A DNA stretch of 64,000 nt from the NCBI RefSeq assembly GCF_013415325.1, contig NZ_JACBYE010000002.1, positions 62,001 to 126,000 of the forward strand, given 5' to 3'. The DNA comes from Sanguibacter inulinus. Its GTDB lineage: Bacteria; Actinomycetota; Actinomycetes; Actinomycetales; Cellulomonadaceae. This document shows, piece by piece, positions 1 through 9,039 of this stretch. The first letter of the stretch is position 1; each line of letters opens with the position of its first letter. The translations under genes were made by a program, and so were the position numbers. The notes beneath the pieces are model-generated. The model worked only from the letters and a program-made list of their open reading frames with translations. It was not told the DNA's origin and ran no database searches.

Positions 1-412
1 GGTTGTCGTCAAAGTCGTCGACGACCACGCAGAGCGGCTCGGTGCGTCCAGCGATCGCTGCGACCACGTCGCTCCGCCCGGGCACGAGGCCTGGCTCGAC
101 GGCGCTCAGCCCGGCGCGCCACAGCTCGGCCGCGAGCCGCGCCCAGAACGGGGCGGGCATCCCGTCCGCCAGGACCGACGGCAGCCTGCACGACACCCAG
201 ACGAGGTCGTGACCGGGGGTCCGTGCGCGGGCCCACGAGCTGACGAGCGCCGTCTTGCCGTAGCCCTTGGGCGCGCAGATCACCGTGAGCGGCTCGTGGC
301 GGTCGAGCAACGACGTCAGTGCGGGCTTGCCGACGAGGACCGAGGGCGCACGAGGGAGCCTCGGGGGGCGCATGCCACCCCCAGCCCCCCGGTGCTCGGA
401 ATCCCACGACAT
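1..412 (-). CDS. LAL/MalT-type LuxR-family regulator, N-terminal part (leaves the window)
   Basis: The reading frame stays open from the start codon to the window edge, giving the first 137 residues of a larger protein. A Walker A motif (APKGYGKT, about residues 47-54) follows a short basic N-terminus, and a Walker B-like stretch (VVVDDFDD) sits at the visible end. The pattern resembles the ATPase domain of MalT-like large LuxR regulators, whose C-terminal helix-turn-helix would lie outside the window. The start may be this ATG or Met14, which has a GGGGGTGG-like site just before it. It follows map in the same direction, where infA would often be found. The ATPase fold is fairly sure; the LuxR assignment is inferred from the N-terminal pattern alone. 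Confidence 0.6.
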   Translation of the reverse strand, partial: MSWDSEHRGAGGGMRPPRLPRAPSVLVGKPALTSLLDRHEPLTVICAPKGYGKTALVSSWARARTPGHDLVWVSCRLPSVLADGMPAPFWARLAAELWRAGLSAVEPGLVPGRSDVVAAIAGRTEPLCVVVDDFDDN

Positions 413-514
413 CTGGTCGCCCTGCTCGTCGGTCCTTCTGCTCGAAGGACGGGAGGCCCTGGCTCGCCCAGGAATCGCGAGGCTACCGCCACGGCCTCGA
501 CGGTGGGAAGACGA

Positions 515-537
515 TCGGGCGGAGTTCGCCCGCCCGA
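515..537 (-). terminator. Possible terminator after map
   Basis: An 8-bp perfect stem (TCGGGCGG with CCGCCCGA, 7-base loop) lies just past the map stop codon. There is no U-run, so it is a weak call. Confidence 0.35.
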
Positions 538-543
538 ACCGCG

Positions 544-1383
544 TCAGACCGGGGCGATCTCCACACCCAGGGCCGCGAGGCGGGCTGCGCCGCCGTCTTC
601 GGCCGTGAGGACCCAGAGTCCGTCCTCGAGGATCGCGACGGTGTGCTCCCAGTGGGCGGCCCTCGACCCGTCGCTCGAGACCACGGTCCAGTCGTCCTCG
701 CAGACGTGGGTCAGCTGGTCGCCACGGGTGACCATGGGTTCGACCGCGAGGCACATCCCGGGGCGGATCTTCGCGCCGCGCTCTCGGGTGCGGTAGTTCA
801 GCACGTCCGGGGGCTGGTGCATCGCGGTACCGATACCGTGCCCGACGTAGTCCTCGACGATCCCGTAGCGGGCACCGTCACGCTCGGCGGCATCGGTGAT
901 CGAGTCGTCGACAGCGTTCGCGACAGCGCTCAGACGCTCCCCCGACGCGAGAGCTGCCACGCCGGCCCACATCGCGTCGTCCGTGGCACGGATGAGCGCC
1001 AGGTCGCGCGGGTCTGCAGCGACCTCTCCCCCGACGACGAAGGACACCGCGGCGTCGGCGTGCCAGCCGTCGACGATCGCTCCGCAGTCGACCGAGACCA
1101 GGTCCCCGTGGACCAGGACCCGGCCGCCGGGGATGCCGTGGATGACGGCGTCGTTGACCGAGACGCAGACCGTCGCCGGGAAGCCCTCGTACCCGAGGAA
1201 GGACGCCGTGGCGCCGGCATCGGCGATCACGGCCGCGGCCACGGCGTCGAGATCTGCTGTGGTCAGGCCCGCAGCCGCAGCGTCTTCGACAGCCCTCAGG
1301 GCCGCGGCGACCACGAGCCCGGCCCTGCGCATGCACGACACCTGCTCAGGTGTCTTGTACTCGATCTTCTCGCGGCCGAACAT
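544..1383 (-). CDS. map: Methionine aminopeptidase, type I
   Basis: Removes the initiator methionine from new proteins in the cytosol. The 279-residue product has all five dinuclear metal ligands at the spacing of E. coli MetAP: Asp99, Asp110, His182, Glu215 and Glu246, plus substrate-binding His82. There is no N-terminal SH3-type linker extension, so this is the short type. The ATG reading MFGREKIEYK was chosen because the family begins there; the longer open frame upstream overlaps adk. It starts 16 bases after the adk stop and is probably co-transcribed with secY and adk, placing protein export and N-terminal processing together. Confidence 0.95.
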   Translation of the reverse strand: MFGREKIEYKTPEQVSCMRRAGLVVAAALRAVEDAAAAGLTTADLDAVAAAVIADAGATASFLGYEGFPATVCVSVNDAVIHGIPGGRVLVHGDLVSVDCGAIVDGWHADAAVSFVVGGEVAADPRDLALIRATDDAMWAGVAALASGERLSAVANAVDDSITDAAERDGARYGIVEDYVGHGIGTAMHQPPDVLNYRTRERGAKIRPGMCLAVEPMVTRGDQLTHVCEDDWTVVSSDGSRAAHWEHTVAILEDGLWVLTAEDGGAARLAALGVEIAPV

Positions 1384-1399
1384 CGTGGTCTTCTGTCTC

Positions 1400-1984
1400 T
1401 CAGGAGTGCAGCTGGTCGAGCGCACCGAGCAGGCGGGTGGTGACCTCGTCGACGGAACCGATGCCGTCGACCTGGGCCAGGGCGCCACGCTCGGCGTACA
1501 GCCGTGCGATCGGCGCCGTCTGCTCGGCGTAGACCGACAGACGGTGCCGGATGACGGGTTCGGTGTCGTCCGCACGACCCTCGATCTCCGCACGGCCCAG
1601 GAGCCGCTCGACGACGATCTCAGGGTCGGCGGTGATCTCGACGGCCCCGTCGAGCGTCAGCCCGAGGTCTGTGAGGATCGTGTCGAGCTCGGCCACCTGG
1701 GCCACGTTGCGCGGGTAGCCGTCGAGGATGAACCCCTGCTCCCCCGCAGCGACCTTGGAGGCGAGCTTGTCGCGCACCATGGCGTTGGTGACCTCGTCGG
1801 GGACGAGCTCGCCCTTCGCGGTGTACTGCTGGGCGAGCAGACCGAGCTCGGTCTCGCCCTTGATGTTCGAGCGGAAGATGTCGCCTGTCGAGATCGCCTC
1901 GATCTGGAGCGACTCGGCCAGGCGCGCGGCCTGGGTGCCCTTTCCCGCTCCGGGAGGGCCGAGGAGGACGATGCGTGCGCTCAA
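1400..1984 (-). CDS. adk: Adenylate kinase
   Basis: Interconverts ATP and AMP with two ADP. The 194-residue product has the P-loop GPPGAGKGT at residues 9-17, the AMP-binding segment ISTGDIFR and the DGYPRN motif. The LID is short and lacks the zinc-binding cysteines of the long form, which is usual for actinomycete Adk. The only sensible start is a TTG whose bases overlap the secY stop (TTGA), with GAAGGG about ten bases upstream, so translation is probably coupled to secY. The next methionine upstream would lie deep inside secY. Confidence 0.95.
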   Translation of the reverse strand: MSARIVLLGPPGAGKGTQAARLAESLQIEAISTGDIFRSNIKGETELGLLAQQYTAKGELVPDEVTNAMVRDKLASKVAAGEQGFILDGYPRNVAQVAELDTILTDLGLTLDGAVEITADPEIVVERLLGRAEIEGRADDTEPVIRHRLSVYAEQTAPIARLYAERGALAQVDGIGSVDEVTTRLLGALDQLHS

Positions 1985-3270
1985 CGGAGGAACCCTTCGT
2001 AGTGACGCTGCTGCAGCTGGGAGTCGATCTGCTTCACGGTCTCGAGACCGACACCGACGATGATGAGGATCGACGTACCACCGAACGGGATGTTGGTGCT
2101 GACGTCGAGCAGCAGGAACGTGATGGTCGGGATCAGCGCGATCAGAGCGAGGTAGATCGCTCCGGCCGAGGTGATCCTCGTGATGACGTAGTCGAGGTAC
2201 TCGGCGGTCGGACGGCCGGCACGGATGCCGGGCACGAACCCGCCGTACTTCTTCATGTTGTCGGCGACCTCGTCCGGGTTGAACGTGATGGCCGTGTAGA
2301 AGAAGCAGAAGAAGAGGATGAGGAGCACGTAGAGCACGATGTGCAGAGGTGCCTCGGGCAGCGCGATGTTGCGCTGGACCCACTGCACCCAGCCGGCCTC
2401 GGGCGCCGCGAACTGGGCGATGAGTGCCGGGACCGCGAGCAGCGAGGACGCGAAGATCACGGGGATCACGCCGGCCATGTTGATCTTGATCGGGATGTAC
2501 GTGGTCGAGCCGCCGTACATCTTGCGACCGACCATGCGCTTGGCGTACTGGACCGGGATGCGTCGCTGGGACTGCTCGACGAAGACGACCAGCGCGACGA
2601 CCACGAGGGTCACCAGGATGACGATGATGAACTTCTGCACGCCACCGGCACCGCCGGCGATCGAGAAGAGCGCGGGCGGGAAGCTCGCGGCGATCGACGT
2701 GAAGATCAGCAGCGACATACCGTTGCCGACGCCACGCTCGCTGATGAGCTCACCGAGCCACATGATCAGGCCTGCGCCACCGGTCATCGTGATGACGATG
2801 AGCAGCGAGGTCATGAAGCTGTCGTTCGGGATGACGTCGCAGCCCGGCAGCAGCTGACCGTTGCGTGCCATGGTCACGTAGGTCGTGGCCTGCAGGACGG
2901 CGAGGCCGATGGTGAGGTAGCGGGTGTACTGCGTGAGCTTCGCTGTACCCGACTGGCCCTCCTTGTGGAGCGCCTCGAAGTGAGGGATCACGACGCGGAG
3001 CAGCTGGACGATGATGCTCGCGGTGATGTACGGCATGATGCCGAGCGCGAAGATCGACAGCTGCAGCAGCGCGCCGCCGCTGAAGAGGTTCACCAGACCG
3101 AGGAGCTCTCCGCTGCCACCGTCGGCGAGGCAGGCCTGCACGTTCCCGTAGTCGATGCCCGGGGACGGCACGAAGGAGCCGACACGGAACAGCGCCATGA
3201 TCGAGATCGTGAACAGCAGCTTGCGCCGCAGGTCGGGCGTGCGGAACGCCCTTGCGAATGCGCTGAGCAC
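1981..3270 (-). CDS. secY: Preprotein translocase channel subunit SecY
   Basis: Forms the membrane pore of the Sec pathway with SecE (encoded at the far end of this cluster) and SecG. The product is about 429 residues with ten predicted membrane helices, starting near LLFTISIMALFRVGSFVPSPGI, where the plug region follows. The GTG at this position gives a correct 5-base spacing from GGAGG; the adjacent upstream TTG would leave only 2 bases. A strong terminator separates it from rplO, so secY-adk-map is likely a separate transcription unit, with a TAGACT hexamer in the 221-base spacer as the best promoter candidate. Confidence 0.95.
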   Translation of the reverse strand: MLSAFARAFRTPDLRRKLLFTISIMALFRVGSFVPSPGIDYGNVQACLADGGSGELLGLVNLFSGGALLQLSIFALGIMPYITASIIVQLLRVVIPHFEALHKEGQSGTAKLTQYTRYLTIGLAVLQATTYVTMARNGQLLPGCDVIPNDSFMTSLLIVITMTGGAGLIMWLGELISERGVGNGMSLLIFTSIAASFPPALFSIAGGAGGVQKFIIVILVTLVVVALVVFVEQSQRRIPVQYAKRMVGRKMYGGSTTYIPIKINMAGVIPVIFASSLLAVPALIAQFAAPEAGWVQWVQRNIALPEAPLHIVLYVLLILFFCFFYTAITFNPDEVADNMKKYGGFVPGIRAGRPTAEYLDYVITRITSAGAIYLALIALIPTITFLLLDVSTNIPFGGTSILIIVGVGLETVKQIDSQLQQRHYEGFLR

Positions 3271-3396
3271 CAAGTCCTCCTGGTCCGCCGAGGCGGGAAG
3301 TCGTCACCGTCTGTGCGGCGTGTGGAGTCGGCACCGAGTGCTCGGCGCCTGTCGATCGCGTGCCGCTGACTCCAGCGGCGCGGGTGTGACTGGACG

Positions 3397-3402
3397 AGTC
3401 TA
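3397..3402 (-). promoter_or_regulatory. Candidate -10 element for secY-adk-map
   Basis: The hexamer TAGACT lies about 125 bases before the secY start and just downstream of the rplO terminator. No good -35 is seen 17-18 bases upstream (CCGGGT or TCCGGG), so the call rests on the -10 and its position. Confidence 0.35.
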
Positions 3403-3444
3403 GTGGATGGCCTGGTCGGACCCGGACATCTGGACCCGCAGACG

Positions 3445-3486
3445 ACAGCAGGGCCGGGAGCGCGTGTGCGCTGCCGGCCCTGCTGT
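3445..3486 (-). terminator. Intrinsic terminator after rplO
   Basis: A 13-bp perfect outer stem (ACAGCAGGGCCGG with its complement) encloses an inner AGCGC/GCGCT hairpin. It begins a few bases beyond the rplO stop and lacks a long U-run, as is common in actinomycetes. It would separate the spc block from secY. Confidence 0.75.
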
Positions 3487-3491
3487 GTGTG

Positions 3492-4121
3492 TCATGCCTG
3501 TGAGACGGAACCGCCAGCTGCAAGGATCTTGTCCTTGGCGGAGCCCGAGAGACGGTCGACCGTCACGTCGAGCTTCACGGTCAGCTCGCCCGTGCCGAGG
3601 ACCTTGACGAGCTCGCCCTTGCGGACGGCGCCCTTCGCGACAAGGTCGTCCACCGTGACAGATCCACCCTCAGGGTAGAGCGCCGACAGCTTCTCCAGGT
3701 TCACGACCTGGTACTCGGTGCGGAACGGGTTCTTGAAGCCACGGAGCTTCGGAAGCCGCATGTGCAGCGGCATCTGTCCACCCTCGAAGCGCTCAGGAAC
3801 CTGGTAGCGGGCCTTCTGGCCCTTGGTCCCGCGTCCAGCGGTCTTACCCTTGGACGCCTCACCACGACCCACGCGGGTCTTGGCGGTCTTGGCACCCGGA
3901 GCAGGACGCAGGTGGTGGACCTTGAGGGTCCCACCTGCACCGGCTGCGGCCACCGGCTCGACAGCCTCAGCCTTGGCGGCCTTGGTCGTCTTCGCCTTCG
4001 GGGCTGCCTTGGCGGGCGCCTCGGCTGCAGACTTCGCAGCAGGAGCCTTCTTGGCAGCCGTCTTCTTCACGGGTGCGTCGGTCTCGACGGCCGCGTCCTT
4101 CTTGTCTGACTTCTCAGCCAT
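3492..4121 (-). CDS. rplO: 50S ribosomal protein L15 with long N-terminal extension
   Basis: A large-subunit assembly protein. The conserved part, from about residue 66 ([13 protein letters not shown]), has the family signature [20 protein letters not shown] and a normal C-terminus. Before it are about 64 residues rich in Lys, Ala, Glu and Pro, including AAKKAPAAK and [10 protein letters not shown], absent from typical 145-150 residue L15. The extension uses the same codon style as its neighbours. Two starts are possible: this ATG (MAEK) or a GTG six bases upstream that overlaps the rpmD stop. GAGGAGG lies between 4 and 10 bases away from them, so the choice is open. Confidence 0.93.
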   Translation of the reverse strand: MAEKSDKKDAAVETDAPVKKTAAKKAPAAKSAAEAPAKAAPKAKTTKAAKAEAVEPVAAAGAGGTLKVHHLRPAPGAKTAKTRVGRGEASKGKTAGRGTKGQKARYQVPERFEGGQMPLHMRLPKLRGFKNPFRTEYQVVNLEKLSALYPEGGSVTVDDLVAKGAVRKGELVKVLGTGELTVKLDVTVDRLSGSAKDKILAAGGSVSQA

Positions 4122-4123
4122 GA

Positions 4124-4306
4124 TCACTCGACCTCCTCGACGGTGACGAGGTGCGCCACCGTGACGACCATCCCGCGGATCTCCGGGCGGTCTTCCTTCA
4201 CGGCGGTGTCACCGATCCGCTTGAGGCCCAGAGTGCGCAGGGTGTCGCGCTGATTCTGCTTGCCGCCGATGGCGGACTTGACCTGGGTCACCTTGAGACG
4301 GGCCAT
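4124..4306 (-). CDS. rpmD: 50S ribosomal protein L30
   Basis: A 60-residue large-subunit protein with the family pattern [25 protein letters not shown] and [10 protein letters not shown]. Its ATG shares one base with the rpsE stop (TGATG), so it is translationally coupled to rpsE. The C-terminal codons contain GAGGAGG, which doubles as the ribosome-binding site of rplO. Confidence 0.96.
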   Translation of the reverse strand: MARLKVTQVKSAIGGKQNQRDTLRTLGLKRIGDTAVKEDRPEIRGMVVTVAHLVTVEEVE

Positions 4307-4977
4307 CATGCACCTGCCTCTGCTGCCGGAGCCTTGCCCGCTGCCTGCGCACGGAGCATGGCCGCCGGGGCGACGTGCTCGAGCGGAAGGCCACGGCGAG
4401 CAGCAACCTGCTCGGGGAGCTCGAGGCCGCGGAGCGCCGCCACCGTCGCGTGGACGATGTTGATGGCGTTCGAGGACCCGAGGGACTTCGAGAGCACGTC
4501 GTGGATGCCGGCGCACTCCAGCACGGCGCGGACCGGTCCACCGGCGATCACACCGGTTCCCGGTGCGGCCGGACGGAGGAAGACGACACCAGCGGCTGCC
4601 TCGCCCGTGACGGGGTGAGGAACCGTGCCCTGGATACGAGGGACCTTGAAGAAGTTCTTCTTGGCCTCTTCGACACCCTTGGCGATGGCCGCGGGAACTT
4701 CCTTGGCCTTGCCGTAGCCGACGCCGACGGTTCCGTCGCCGTCACCCACCACGACGAGAGCGGTGAAGCTGAAGCGACGACCACCCTTGACGACCTTGGC
4801 GACACGGTTGATGGTGACGACGCGCTCGACAAAAGCGCTCTTCTCAGCGGCGTCACCGCGACGACCGTCTCCGCCGCGGCCTCCGCCGCGACGGTCGTTC
4901 CTACGGTCGCTGTTGTTGTTCTCGGTGGTGGCGCCGCCCGTGGGGGCGCCGGTGGTGCTGCGCTGCCCTGCAGCCAT
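4306..4977 (-). CDS. rpsE: 30S ribosomal protein S5
   Basis: A small-subunit protein important for decoding accuracy and mRNA unwinding at the entry channel. The 223-residue product has the S5 double-stranded RNA-binding fold ([23 protein letters not shown], then [12 protein letters not shown]) and the C-terminal domain from about residue 130. An N-terminal extension of about 45 residues is rich in Asn, Arg and Gly ([12 protein letters not shown]), and the C-terminus carries an Ala-rich tail; both are common in actinomycetes. AAGGA precedes the ATG. It lies between rplR and rpmD in the spc block. Confidence 0.96.
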   Translation of the reverse strand: MAAGQRSTTGAPTGGATTENNNSDRRNDRRGGGRGGDGRRGDAAEKSAFVERVVTINRVAKVVKGGRRFSFTALVVVGDGDGTVGVGYGKAKEVPAAIAKGVEEAKKNFFKVPRIQGTVPHPVTGEAAAGVVFLRPAAPGTGVIAGGPVRAVLECAGIHDVLSKSLGSSNAINIVHATVAALRGLELPEQVAARRGLPLEHVAPAAMLRAQAAGKAPAAEAGA

Positions 4978-5017
4978 CAGAGAGTCCTTTGCTTCGATGC
5001 GGAAGTGGTTCGCGTCA

Positions 5018-5389
5018 TCACAGGGCCAGACCGCCTTCGCGGGCCCCGTCGGCGACAGCTGCCACTCGGCCGTGGTACTTGTTGCCCCCGCGGTCGAAGA
5101 CGACTGCCTCGACGCCAGCGGCCTTGGCACGCTCGGCGACGAGCTCGCCGATCTTGCGAGCCTTGGCGGTCTTGTCGCCGTCGAAGGCACGAAGGTCGGC
5201 CTCGAGGGTCGACGCCGAGGCGACGGTCTTGCCGACTGTGTCGTCCACGACCTGAGCGGTCATGTGACGAGCAGAGCGGGTAACCACGAGACGCGGCTGA
5301 GCAGCCGTGCCCGAGATCTTCTTGCGCAGGCGGAAGTGGCGGCGCTGACGCGCGACGGCCTTGCCCTTGCCCATGATCTTGAGAGCCAT
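5018..5389 (-). CDS. rplR: 50S ribosomal protein L18
   Basis: A 5S rRNA-binding protein of 123 residues. The family features are a basic N-terminus ([23 protein letters not shown]) and the C-terminal [24 protein letters not shown]. It starts two bases after rplF, in the normal spc order rplF-rplR-rpsE. Confidence 0.97.
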   Translation of the reverse strand: MALKIMGKGKAVARQRRHFRLRKKISGTAAQPRLVVTRSARHMTAQVVDDTVGKTVASASTLEADLRAFDGDKTAKARKIGELVAERAKAAGVEAVVFDRGGNKYHGRVAAVADGAREGGLAL

Positions 5390-5391
5390 GG

Positions 5392-5931
5392 TTACTTACC
5401 AGCCTTTCCGGCCTTGCGACGGACGATCTCGCCCGCGTAACGCACACCCTTGCCCTTGTAAGGCTCAGGCTTGCGGATCTTGCGGATGTTCGCGGCGACC
5501 TCGCCCACCTGCTGCTTGTCGATGCCGCTGACCGAGAACTTGGTCGGGGCCTCGACGGCGAAGCTGATGCCCTCGGGGGCCGAGATGACCACCGGGTGGC
5601 TGAAGCCGAGTGCGAACTCGAGGTCGGAACCCTTTGCCGTCACGCGGTAACCGGTGCCGACGATCTCGAGCTTCTTCTCGTAGCCCTGGGTCACACCGGT
5701 GATGATGTTGGCCAGGAGCGTACGGGTGAGCCCGTGCAGGGCGCGTGAGGTGCGCTCGTCGTTGGGACGGGTGACCGCGAGGGCACCGTCCTCAGCGAGC
5801 GAGACCTCGATGGGGGCGGGGATGACGTGCTCGAGGGTTCCCTTGGGACCCTTGACCGTCACCAGCGCTCCGCTGATGCTGACGTCCACTCCGGAAGGAA
5901 CCGGGACGGGGACTTTGCCGATACGGGACAT
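5392..5931 (-). CDS. rplF: 50S ribosomal protein L6
   Basis: A 179-residue protein at the base of the L7/L12 stalk near the GTPase centre. It begins [17 protein letters not shown] and ends with the conserved [24 protein letters not shown], showing two tandem L6 domains of normal length. AGGAGATAGCC before the ATG is a good ribosome-binding site. Confidence 0.97.
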   Translation of the reverse strand: MSRIGKVPVPVPSGVDVSISGALVTVKGPKGTLEHVIPAPIEVSLAEDGALAVTRPNDERTSRALHGLTRTLLANIITGVTQGYEKKLEIVGTGYRVTAKGSDLEFALGFSHPVVISAPEGISFAVEAPTKFSVSGIDKQQVGEVAANIRKIRKPEPYKGKGVRYAGEIVRRKAGKAGK

Positions 5932-5955
5932 GGCTATCTCCTCTCCGTCTTCCGA

Positions 5956-6354
5956 TTACCAGACGTAGGCGAGGACTTCCCCACCCACGCCCTTCTGTGC
6001 GGCCTGCTTGTCGGTCAGGAGGCCTGAGGACGTGGACAGGATCGCCACACCCAGACCGCCGAGGACCTTCGGCAGGTTCGTGGACTTCGCGTACACACGA
6101 AGACCAGGCTTCGAGATACGGCGGATGCCGGCGAGCGAACGCTCGCGGCTCGGGCCGAACTTCAGCTGGATGGTGAGGTACTTGCCCACGGGCGCGTCCT
6201 CGACGGTCCAGCCGGAGATGTATCCCTCGGCCTGCAAAATCTCAGCAATGTGCGACTTCAGCTTCGAGAACGGCATCTGAACCGTCTCGTGGTAAGCCGA
6301 GTTCGCGTTACGCAGACGCGTGAGCATGTCTGCGATCGGGTCGGTCATCGTCAT
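5956..6354 (-). CDS. rpsH: 30S ribosomal protein S8
   Basis: Primary 16S rRNA-binding protein, 132 residues, with [15 protein letters not shown] near the start and the C-terminal signature [26 protein letters not shown]. Two in-frame ATG codons six bases apart could start it; the first (MTMTD) is usual for the family. In E. coli S8 represses the spc operon, but no S8-like target was recognised here. Confidence 0.97.
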   Translation of the reverse strand: MTMTDPIADMLTRLRNANSAYHETVQMPFSKLKSHIAEILQAEGYISGWTVEDAPVGKYLTIQLKFGPSRERSLAGIRRISKPGLRVYAKSTNLPKVLGGLGVAILSTSSGLLTDKQAAQKGVGGEVLAYVW

Positions 6355-6429
6355 TGGGCTGTAGCCCTTCCTCGCCGGGGTATCCGGTCCGTGCCTCTAC
6401 GGGCACCGTCCGGACCTACGACGTAGTTG

Positions 6430-6615
6430 TTACCAGCTGCTCTTGGTGACGCCGGGAAGCTCGCCGCGGTGCGCCATCTCGCGCACACAGATACGGCAGA
6501 GTCCGAACTTGCGGTACACAGAGTGCGGGCGACCGCACTTCTGGCACCGGGTGTAGGCACGAACCGCGAACTTGGGCTTTGCGGCTGCCTTGTTGACCAG
6601 GGCCTTCTTCGCCAT
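6430..6615 (-). CDS. rpsZ: 30S ribosomal protein S14, zinc-binding type Z
   Basis: A 61-residue S14 of the C+ type. Two CxxC pairs (CQKC at about residues 24-27 and CRIC at about 39-42) bind one zinc. Many actinomycetes carry a second zinc-free S14 elsewhere for zinc starvation; it is not in this window. It starts one base after the rplE stop. Confidence 0.97.
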   Translation of the reverse strand: MAKKALVNKAAAKPKFAVRAYTRCQKCGRPHSVYRKFGLCRICVREMAHRGELPGVTKSSW

Positions 6616-6616
6616 G

Positions 6617-7186
6617 TCAGAGCTCCTTGAAGGGGAAGCCGAGACGCTTCAGGAGCGAACGGCCCTCAGCGTCGGTGGTCGCGGTCGTCACGATGGTGAT
6701 GTCCATACCGCGAACGCGGTCGACCTTGTCGGGGTCGATCTCGTGGAACATGGACTGCTCGTTCAGACCGAACGTGTAGTTGCCGTGTCCGTCGAACTGC
6801 TTGGGCGAGAGCCCACGGAAGTCACGGATACGCGGGAGCGCGATCGACAGCAGACGGTCGGCGAACTCCCACATGCGGTCGCCGCGCAGCGTCACGTGGG
6901 CGCCGATGGGCATCCCCTCGCGAAGCTTGAACTGGGCGATCGACTTGCGGGCCTTCGTGACCTGCGGCTTCTGACCGGTGATGGCTGTGAGGTCGCGGAT
7001 GGCGCCCTCGATCAGCTTGGCGTCCTTCGCAGCGTCTCCGACACCCATGTTGACGACGATCTTCGTGAGACCGGCGACCTGGTTGACGTTCTCGTGCGAG
7101 AACTCCTCGTGGAGCGCCGGGAGGATCTCCGCGGCGTAGCGGGCCTTGAGGCGAGGCTGTGCCTTCGCGTACGTCTCGGTGCTCAT
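6617..7186 (-). CDS. rplE: 50S ribosomal protein L5
   Basis: A 189-residue 5S rRNA-binding protein that contacts the P-site tRNA. Family features include [23 protein letters not shown], the loop [25 protein letters not shown] and the C-terminal [24 protein letters not shown]. Its ATG overlaps the rplX stop by one base (TGATG), so the two are coupled. Confidence 0.97.
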   Translation of the reverse strand: MSTETYAKAQPRLKARYAAEILPALHEEFSHENVNQVAGLTKIVVNMGVGDAAKDAKLIEGAIRDLTAITGQKPQVTKARKSIAQFKLREGMPIGAHVTLRGDRMWEFADRLLSIALPRIRDFRGLSPKQFDGHGNYTFGLNEQSMFHEIDPDKVDRVRGMDITIVTTATTDAEGRSLLKRLGFPFKEL

Positions 7187-7536
7187 CAGATGTCCTTCGC
7201 GGTGTCGCCGTGACCGCGGGTCACGCGGACACGGACCGTACGAGTACGACCGTCTCGCTCGACCTGCTCGGTGCGGGCACCGATGCGCTTGCCGCGCTTT
7301 GCCTCGGCGTCGTAGAACTGCACGTTGCTGACGTGGATCGGAGCCTCGACAGACTCGATCCCGCCCGTGCGGGTCCCACGCTGGGTCTGGCCGACCTTGA
7401 CGTGCTTGGTGACGCGCTGGACACCCTCGACGATGACGCGGTCGGAGTCCGTGAGGACCTCGAGGACGCGACCAGTCTTGCCCTTGTCACGACCGGCGAT
7501 CACGATCACCGTGTCGCCCTTCTTGATCTTCGCCAT
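7186..7536 (-). CDS. rplX: 50S ribosomal protein L24
   Basis: Early assembly initiator protein of 116 residues with an N-terminal KOW motif ([25 protein letters not shown]) and a C-terminal extension ending in [18 protein letters not shown]. It starts two bases after rplN. Confidence 0.97.
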   Translation of the reverse strand: MAKIKKGDTVIVIAGRDKGKTGRVLEVLTDSDRVIVEGVQRVTKHVKVGQTQRGTRTGGIESVEAPIHVSNVQFYDAEAKRGKRIGARTEQVERDGRTRTVRVRVTRGHGDTAKDI

Positions 7537-7538
7537 GT

Positions 7539-7907
7539 TCAGAGCACCTCCATCGCCAGCGAGATGATCTTCATGAACTTCTTGTCGCGCAGCTCGCGGC
7601 CGACAGGGCCGAAGATGCGGGTTCCACGGGGCTCGCCGTCAGCCTTGAGGATGACAGCGGCGTTCTCGTCGAACTTGATGTAGGAACCGTCGGGACGACG
7701 GCGCTCCTTGGCGGTCCGGACGATGACGGCCTTGACCACGTCGCCCTTCTTGACGTTCCCGCCGGGGATCGCGTCCTTGACGGTTGCGACGATGGTGTCG
7801 CCGATACCGGCGTAGCGACGGCCCGACCCACCGAGAACGCGGATGCAGAGAATCTCCTTGGCACCCGTGTTGTCGGCGACTCGAAGTCGCGACTCCTGCT
7901 GAATCAT
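7539..7907 (-). CDS. rplN: 50S ribosomal protein L14
   Basis: A 122-residue protein at the subunit interface. It starts [18 protein letters not shown] and ends [12 protein letters not shown], both typical. The ATG was preferred over an upstream in-frame start because the family begins at MIQ and AGGAG precedes it. It is the first gene of the spc block: a strong terminator lies between rpsQ and this gene, so a promoter is expected in the 94 bases before it, where TTGTCA is the only -35-like hexamer noticed. Confidence 0.97.
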   Translation of the reverse strand: MIQQESRLRVADNTGAKEILCIRVLGGSGRRYAGIGDTIVATVKDAIPGGNVKKGDVVKAVIVRTAKERRRPDGSYIKFDENAAVILKADGEPRGTRIFGPVGRELRDKKFMKIISLAMEVL

Positions 7908-8001
7908 GTGGTGAACTCCTGTCGTCGAGCTGGTTCTCGTCGTAACGAGCCTTGCCGAACGGATAGCTGACAAGCACTGTAGTAGCTCGTCTCACCCCTG
8001 T

Positions 8002-8034
8002 GGGGCGGACCCGTGGTGACCACAGGTCCGCCCC
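8002..8034 (-). terminator. Intrinsic terminator between rpsQ and rplN
   Basis: A 10-bp perfect stem (GGGGCGGACC with GGTCCGCCCC) with an inner GTGG/CCAC hairpin, starting about 35 bases after the rpsQ stop. It marks the end of the S10 block. Confidence 0.7.
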
Positions 8035-8068
8035 TCAGGCGTCAGATCTCTACTTCCAAGTGCTGGTG

Positions 8069-8371
8069 TTACTTGGCCTTCTCGAGGATCTCCACCAGTC
8101 GCCACCGCTTGGTAGCGGACAGCGGGCGGGTCTCCATGATGAGGACGAGGTCACCCGTACCAGCAGCGTTCTGCTCGTCGTGCGCCTTGACCTTCGAGGT
8201 GCGTCGGATCACCTTACCGTAGAGCGGGTGCTTGACCCGGTCTTCGACCTCGATGACGACGGTCTTGTCCATCTTGTCGCTCACCACGTAGCCGCGCCGC
8301 GTCTTGCGGTTCGGCCGGCTGGCGGCGACGTCCTGCTCTGCAGCTGCCTCAGCAGTTGTCTTCTCGCTCAT
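8069..8371 (-). CDS. rpsQ: 30S ribosomal protein S17
   Basis: Primary 16S rRNA-binding protein. The conserved part runs from [32 protein letters not shown] to the end. A short N-terminal extension of about 20 residues ([18 protein letters not shown]) precedes it. The ATG was chosen because TGAGG lies 5 bases upstream; a GTG 15 bases earlier would add MSEAD but overlaps rpmC. It is the last gene of the S10 block. Confidence 0.95.
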   Translation of the reverse strand: MSEKTTAEAAAEQDVAASRPNRKTRRGYVVSDKMDKTVVIEVEDRVKHPLYGKVIRRTSKVKAHDEQNAAGTGDLVLIMETRPLSATKRWRLVEILEKAK

Positions 8372-8378
8372 GTCAGCC

Positions 8379-8618
8379 TCACTCACTCACGCTCGGTGCG
8401 GTACGGATGCCGAGCTCGCGCTCACGCAGGATCGTGTAGATCCGCGCGATGTCGCGACGAACAGCCTTGAGCCGACCGTGGCTCTCCAGCTGGCCGGTGG
8501 CCGACTGGAAGCGGAGGTTGAAGAGCTCCTTCTTGGACTTCTCCAGCTCGGCGACAAGCTTCTCGTCGTCGAAGCCGTCCAGCTCGCTAGGAGCCAGATC
8601 CTTGGTTCCGAAAGCCAT
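8379..8618 (-). CDS. rpmC: 50S ribosomal protein L29
   Basis: A 79-residue coiled protein near the peptide exit tunnel. It shows the family pattern [45 protein letters not shown]. Its ATG overlaps the rplP stop by one base (TGATG). Confidence 0.96.
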   Translation of the reverse strand: MAFGTKDLAPSELDGFDDEKLVAELEKSKKELFNLRFQSATGQLESHGRLKAVRRDIARIYTILRERELGIRTAPSVSE

Positions 8619-9037
8619 CAGTTGCCACCACCCTCGCGCACCACGAAACGGCACTTCATCGGGAGCTTGTGGATAGCGCGACGCATAGCCTCCCGGGCCA
8701 GCTCTTCCGGGACACCGGCGAGCTCGAAGACGATCCGGCCGGGCTTGACGTTCGCGATCCACCACTCGGGGGAACCCTTACCTGAACCCATTCGGGTCTC
8801 CGCAGGCTTCTTGGTCAGCGGACGGTCAGGGTAGATGTTGATCCAGACCTTGCCACCACGCTTGATGTGGCGGGTCATGGCGATACGAGCAGCCTCGATC
8901 TGACGGTTCGTGACGTAGGCCGGCTCGAGAGCCTGGATTCCGTACTCGCCGAAGGCGATCGTGGTACCACCGGTCGCGGCGCCGGAGCGCCCCGGGTGGT
9001 GCTGCTTGCGGTGCTTCAGCCTGCGCGGGATCAGCAT
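8618..9037 (-). CDS. rplP: 50S ribosomal protein L16
   Basis: A 139-residue protein needed for the peptidyl transferase centre and A-site tRNA. It begins [19 protein letters not shown] and contains [27 protein letters not shown]. It starts two bases after rpsC in the usual order. Confidence 0.97.
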   Translation of the reverse strand: MLIPRRLKHRKQHHPGRSGAATGGTTIAFGEYGIQALEPAYVTNRQIEAARIAMTRHIKRGGKVWINIYPDRPLTKKPAETRMGSGKGSPEWWIANVKPGRIVFELAGVPEELAREAMRRAIHKLPMKCRFVVREGGGN

Positions 9038-9039
9038 GC

